Source of the DNA: Alphaproteobacteria bacterium
GTDB lineage: Bacteria > Pseudomonadota > Alphaproteobacteria > Caulobacterales > Caulobacteraceae
Direction of reading: 5' to 3'
Length of the DNA: 9,279 nt
Assembly (NCBI GenBank): GCA_018895795.1
Contig: JAHINZ010000050.1
Location: forward strand, 1 to 9,279
The notes below the pieces were generated by a model, which did not search any database, was not told the origin of the DNA, and was given only the letters and a program-made list of their open reading frames with translations. Shown here piece by piece: positions 6,219 to 9,279 of this stretch. How positions within the stretch are numbered: the first letter of the stretch is position 1; each line of letters begins with the position of its first letter. A program made the position numbers and the translations under genes.

Positions 6219-6850
6219 GCCTTCAACGCGCCCCGGCGCAGCATGGCGATATGGGCGGCGATCAGCGCTTCACGCTCGATCCAGGGAAACTCGGGCCGGG
6301 CGATCAGCAACGACACCAGGCCGTGCAGCCCGGCCCATAGGGTCTGGGTGATCAGCAGCGGGTCGTCGAGCACGGTCAGGCCGGCGGCCTGATACTCCAC
6401 GACGATATCGCGGAACATCTCGAAGGCTTCCAGGCCCGCGATCATCGGCCGACCGCCGGTCTTTTCCAGAAACGCGCCGTGCTCGCTTTTTTCGATCATG
6501 AAGGCCACGCGATAGGCGTTGGGCCGCTCCACGCCGAAATCGACATAGACCCGCAGCGACCGCTCGAAGTTCTCGATGGTCGGCGCGCCCCGAACCCGCG
6601 CGGCGCACATGCGCTCCACCAGGGTGGCGAAGGCCCGCACGCATAGCTCGGCGGCCATGTCGTCCTTGGTGGCGAAATAGGCGTAAAGCGCCGGCTGGGA
6701 GATGCCGGACCGCTCGGCGATCTGCCGGGTCGAGACCGCGTGAACGCCCTTTTCGCTGAACAGGGCCAGGGCCGCGTCGAGGATTTCCTCGCGCCGCTCG
6801 GCCCCGTGCCCCTTTTGCTTTCGGGGCGATCTGAGAGTGGGAGACTTCAT
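6215..6850 (-). CDS. TetR/AcrR-family repressor with WHG-type C-terminal domain
   Basis: From ATG 6850 the protein has 211 residues. AAGG lies seven bases before this ATG. In-frame ATGs at 6865 and 6868 would add six residues but have only an adjoining G-run, so the start is uncertain. The DNA-binding domain occupies about residues 22-68: REEILDAALALFSEKGV, then TRQIAERSGISQPALYAYF, the classic TetR helix-turn-helix. The C-terminal ligand/dimer domain contains WAGLHG, the Trp...His-Gly signature of the WHG subfamily of TetR C-terminal domains. It is divergent from the RND efflux adaptor, and the gap carries tetO-like repeats. It is most likely the ligand-responsive local repressor of the pump and of itself. 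The inducer cannot be read from sequence. Confidence 0.93.
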   Translation of the reverse strand: MKSPTLRSPRKQKGHGAERREEILDAALALFSEKGVHAVSTRQIAERSGISQPALYAYFATKDDMAAELCVRAFATLVERMCAARVRGAPTIENFERSLRVYVDFGVERPNAYRVAFMIEKSEHGAFLEKTGGRPMIAGLEAFEMFRDIVVEYQAAGLTVLDDPLLITQTLWAGLHGLVSLLIARPEFPWIEREALIAAHIAMLRRGALKA

Positions 6851-6876
6851 CGTCCGACCTTGCATCATCCCCCGGC

Positions 6877-6891
6877 GGGCTTGACAAGCCC
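6877..6891. repeat. 15-bp palindrome GGGCTTG-A-CAAGCCC in the TetR/efflux divergent gap
   Basis: The two 7-bp arms (6877-6883 and 6885-6891) are exact reverse complements around a single central A. The palindrome covers TTGACA (6881-6886), a perfect -35 consensus for rightward transcription, so a protein bound here would block the efflux promoter. It lies 26-27 bp upstream of the TetR ATG 6850 and may fall within the TetR leader RNA, where it could form a short hairpin. Which of these applies is not determined. Confidence 0.5.
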
Positions 6892-6912
6892 CAGCAATCT
6901 ATCGCTGATAAC
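6881..6912 (+). promoter_or_regulatory. Candidate promoter of the RND efflux operon
   Basis: TTGACA at 6881-6886 is an exact -35 match. A -10 element is less clear. The CTGATAAC stretch (6905-6912) matches the ANAWC end of the caulobacterial housekeeping -10 consensus, with a spacer of about 18. The adaptor ATG follows at 6939. The element overlaps both the 15-bp palindrome and the tetO-like repeats, as expected for a repressed promoter. Confidence 0.4.
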
Positions 6913-6923
6913 TTATCACTGAT
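6900..6923. promoter_or_regulatory. tetO-like operator: two near-identical repeats and a central palindrome
   Basis: TATCGCTGAT (6900-6909) and TATCACTGAT (6914-6923) are direct repeats with one mismatch and a 14-bp period. Each is itself a short TATC/GAT(A) inverted repeat resembling the TATCAnTGATA core of classical tet operators. Between them, TGATAA-C-TTATCA (6906-6918) is a perfect 13-bp palindrome, extendable to an imperfect 23-bp one (6901-6923). The site lies between the divergent TetR and adaptor genes, just downstream of the candidate -35. Binding by the adjacent TetR protein is the natural inference. Confidence 0.65.
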
Positions 6924-6938
6924 TGATCTGGAACAAAG

Positions 6939-8039
6939 ATGATGCGGCGCGCCTCTCCGCCCCGGCTCCACATCGCCTGGAGGCCGATCATCCTGGCCAT
7001 GGCCCTGCCCCTGCTGGCCAGTTGCGGCGGCAAGAGCCAGGACCCCGCCGCCCCGCCTCAGCCCACCGCCGTCGAAGCGGTTCGCGTCGCGTCGCCAAAC
7101 GCCGTCGACACCGTCTCGGGGACTGGCACGCTGGAACGTCGCCGTGAAATGGCGCTGTCGTTCCGCATCGGCGGCGTGCTGACCCGGATGAGCGTCGAAG
7201 CCGGCGACCGCGTTCAGGCCGGCCAGGTGATCGCGGCGATCGATCCGTCCGGCCTCGACGCCCGCCAGCAGCAGACGATCGCCGACCTCGAACGCGCCCG
7301 CCGGGATGCGGAGCGCGACAAGGCTCTGTTCGAAAAGGGCTATGTCAGCCGTCAAAGGATCGATGATCGCCAGAGCGCACTGAAATCGGCCCAGGCGGCC
7401 TATAGTTCCGCCGCCTTCGACCGCCGTTGGGCCCAGCTGGTCTCGCCCGCCTCGGGCGTGGTGCTGACCCGCGCCGTTCAGGCGGGTGAAGTCGTCCAGC
7501 CGGGTCAGACAGTGGCGCGGATCGCCGACCTGAGCAGCCCGCTGGTGCTGCGCCTGCCGCTGGCCGCCCGCGACGCCGCCCGCGTGCGGGTCGGCGACGC
7601 CGCTCGGCTGCAAGTCCAGGACCTGGGTCCCCAGGTCCTGACCGGGACCGTCACCCGGGTCGGTGAAGCCGCCGACACCCGCACCGGGGCCGTGTCGGTC
7701 GAGATCGAACTGGCCGGTCGCCCCGACCTGCGCAGCGGCCAGATCGCCAACGCCACGCTGTCCCCTCGCGCCGCGCCCGCCTTGAACGGGGCCTTCGCCC
7801 GCGTTCCCGCCGAGGCCATTCTCGAGGCCGAAGGGGCGCGCGCCTTCGTGCTGCGGCTGGACGGCGGCGTCGCGCGCCGCACCGCCGTGGGCTTTGGCGG
7901 CTTCGACGGCGACGACGCCCTGGTCTCGGGCCTGGCCGACGGCGCAAGGGTGATCACCGCCGGCGCCGGCTTTGTCAGCGACGGCGAAAAGGTCAGCGTC
8001 GTGGATCCCACCCACCTCGCCGCGGGCAAACAGCCGTGA
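6939..8039 (+). CDS. RND efflux periplasmic adaptor (membrane fusion protein), lipoprotein
   Basis: This is a 366-residue protein. ATGs lie at 6939 and 6942, and I use the first (GGAACAAAG precedes it; the ribosome site is weak). The N-terminus is a basic stretch, a hydrophobic core and a lipobox LLASC with C29, indicating a lipidated periplasmic protein. The domains follow the AcrA/HlyD order: first half of the lipoyl domain at about 74-102 (FRIGGVLTRMSVEAGDRV), a short alpha-hairpin at about 104-166, second lipoyl half at about 168-198 (SPASGVVLTRAVQAGEVVQP), beta-barrel at about 200-275 and membrane-proximal domain from about 285. It bridges the inner-membrane pump and an outer-membrane channel. 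Its stop overlaps the pump start (GTGA), so the two are translationally coupled. A TetR gene is divergent upstream. The exported substrate is unknown. Confidence 0.95.
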   Translation: MMRRASPPRLHIAWRPIILAMALPLLASCGGKSQDPAAPPQPTAVEAVRVASPNAVDTVSGTGTLERRREMALSFRIGGVLTRMSVEAGDRVQAGQVIAAIDPSGLDARQQQTIADLERARRDAERDKALFEKGYVSRQRIDDRQSALKSAQAAYSSAAFDRRWAQLVSPASGVVLTRAVQAGEVVQPGQTVARIADLSSPLVLRLPLAARDAARVRVGDAARLQVQDLGPQVLTGTVTRVGEAADTRTGAVSVEIELAGRPDLRSGQIANATLSPRAAPALNGAFARVPAEAILEAEGARAFVLRLDGGVARRTAVGFGGFDGDDALVSGLADGARVITAGAGFVSDGEKVSVVDPTHLAAGKQP

Positions 8040-9279
8040 AGTTCGATCTGGCCGGGCTGGCGGTCCACCGCTGGCAGTTCACCCTGGTCGCGTTCGGCCT
8101 GCTGGTGATGCTGGGCTTCAACGCCTTCACCAGCATTCCGCGCTCGGAGGATCCGCACTTCCCGATCCCGATCGTGGTGATCCGCGCCGTGCTGCCGGGG
8201 GCCGAGCCCTCGGAGATGGAGCAACTGGTCGCCGATCCGATCGAGAACGCGGTCGATGGCCTGGACAATATCGACAAGGTCGAATCGACCAGTACCGACG
8301 GCGCGGCCGTGGTCCGCGTCCACTTCACCTGGGATGTCGATCCCGAGCGTAAATATGATCAGGTGGTCCGCGAGGTGAACGCCATTCGCGGGACCCTGCC
8401 CAGCGGCCTGGCGCGGCTGGATATCCAGCGGGCCCGCACCACCGAGGTGGCGATCGTCCAGGTCGCCCTGAGCAGCGACATCCTGCCGATGCGCCGCCTG
8501 GAAAAGACCGCCGACCGGCTGCGCGAACGACTGGATCGCGTGCCCGGCGTGCGCGACGCCCGCTACTGGGGGGCGCCGGCCTCCGAGGTGCAGGTGACCC
8601 TGGACCTGGCCCGCCTGTCGGCGCTGAAACTGCCGGCCACGGCCGTGGCCGACGCCCTGAAATCGGCCGGCGCCGAGGCCCCGATCGGCGCGGTCCAGGC
8701 CGGCGAGCGGCGCTTCAACGTCAAGTCCGGCGGGGCCTTCCGGTCGCTGGACGCCGTGGCCGACACCCCGGTCCGCGCGATCGGCGGCCAGGTGACCCGC
8801 GTGCGCGACGTCGCCCAGGTGGCCTGGGCCCAGCAGGAACCGACCCATCTGGCCCGCTTCAACGGTCAGCGCGCCGTGTTCCTGACCGTGACCCAGAAGG
8901 ACGGCCAGGACGTCGCCAAGATCACCAAGGCCGTCGAGCAGGTGCTGGACGACTATGAGAAGGCCCTGCCGGCCGGGGTGAAGCTGCAACGCGGCTTCGT
9001 GCAGGCCGAGAACGTCAAGCACCGGCTCAACAACCTGTTCCGCGACTTCGCCATCGCCCTGGCCCTGGTGCTGATCACCCTGCTGCCCCTGGGTCCGCGC
9101 GCCGGCCTGGTGGTGATGGTCTCGATCCCGCTGAGCCTGCTGATCGGCCTGTCGATGCTGCAGGCCTTCGGCTTCACCCTCAACCAGCTGTCGATCGCCG
9201 GTTTCGGCCTGGCCCTGGGCCTGCTGGTCGACGACAGCATCGCCACCACCGAGAACATCGCCCGCCGCATCCGCGAGGG
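8036..9279 (+). CDS. RND efflux pump inner-membrane subunit (partial, C-terminus off right edge)
   Basis: The frame opens with GTG at 8036, overlapping the adaptor's TGA by four bases, and is open to the end: 414 codons, under half of the usual ~1,030. TM1 is at about 13-33, followed by IPRSEDPHFPIP, the family's typical entry into the porter domain (about 38-335). TM2 is at about 335-353 (FAIALALVLITLLPLG), TM3 at about 357-376, and TM4 carries GLLVDDSIATTEN with D399 and D400, the proton-relay aspartate pair equivalent to AcrB D407/D408. The pump is therefore expected to be a proton-driven exporter. Sequence in the TM4 segment (SIATTEN) differs slightly from the common AIVVVEN. No outer-membrane factor is seen in the window; it may follow to the right or be supplied from elsewhere. 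It is not a heavy-metal CzcA by any motif I can see, but that is not excluded. Confidence 0.95.
   Translation, partial: MKFDLAGLAVHRWQFTLVAFGLLVMLGFNAFTSIPRSEDPHFPIPIVVIRAVLPGAEPSEMEQLVADPIENAVDGLDNIDKVESTSTDGAAVVRVHFTWDVDPERKYDQVVREVNAIRGTLPSGLARLDIQRARTTEVAIVQVALSSDILPMRRLEKTADRLRERLDRVPGVRDARYWGAPASEVQVTLDLARLSALKLPATAVADALKSAGAEAPIGAVQAGERRFNVKSGGAFRSLDAVADTPVRAIGGQVTRVRDVAQVAWAQQEPTHLARFNGQRAVFLTVTQKDGQDVAKITKAVEQVLDDYEKALPAGVKLQRGFVQAENVKHRLNNLFRDFAIALALVLITLLPLGPRAGLVVMVSIPLSLLIGLSMLQAFGFTLNQLSIAGFGLALGLLVDDSIATTENIARRIRE

Noticed and set aside
6270..9022. Two long minus-strand frames over TetR, the adaptor and the pump (6270-8015, 7505-9022)
   Set aside because: They overlap each other and recognised genes, and their translation is Gly/Asp/His-rich without motifs.

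Overview
The window is GC-rich, densely packed bacterial chromosome. High GC, strong third-position GC bias, heavy use of Ala/Arg/Gly and the gene types present point to an alphaproteobacterium, most likely Caulobacter or a close relative such as Phenylobacterium. This is inferred from composition and protein character, because there is no rRNA or species marker. I see no mobile element, CRISPR array, tRNA or rRNA, and no gene-free stretch over 300 bases. The largest gap is about 163 bp.

Layout. Positions 1-3336 hold a minus-strand run, listed in transcription order: a 68-residue single-pass membrane protein, an enolase-superfamily dipeptide epimerase or N-acyl-amino-acid racemase, an ArsB/NhaD-type ion transporter behind a 163-bp leader, and the start of an MscS mechanosensitive channel cut by the left edge. 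Positions 3459-3773 (+) encode a small polyhydroxyalkanoate-system protein, which converges on a DUF983 membrane protein (3788-4195, -). DUF983 is divergent from a MocR-type regulator (4278-5636, +). The 82-bp gap between those two holds a perfect 13-bp inverted repeat, the clearest regulatory site in the window. The MocR gene converges on a 66-codon acidic protein (-). That gene is divergent from an 88-codon protein with a possible C2H2-like metal site (+), which in turn converges on a TetR/WHG-domain repressor (-). TetR is divergent from an RND efflux operon: a lipoprotein adaptor (6939-8039), then the inner-membrane pump starting at 8036 and running off the right edge.

How the genes work together. 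The best-supported functional unit is the right-hand one: the TetR repressor most likely binds the tetO-like repeats between it and the adaptor gene and controls the pump. The second is the MocR regulator with its palindrome, probably autoregulating and perhaps controlling the divergent DUF983 gene. NhaD and MscS are both envelope ion or osmotic-stress proteins and lie in tandem 79 bp apart, so they may be co-transcribed. The other genes look like ordinary core or accessory genes.

I found no strong evidence for a wholly new system. The items most worth checking are the MocR palindrome, the tetO-like array, the NhaD leader as a possible cation-sensing RNA, and two convergent gene pairs whose stop codons share a single CTAG.
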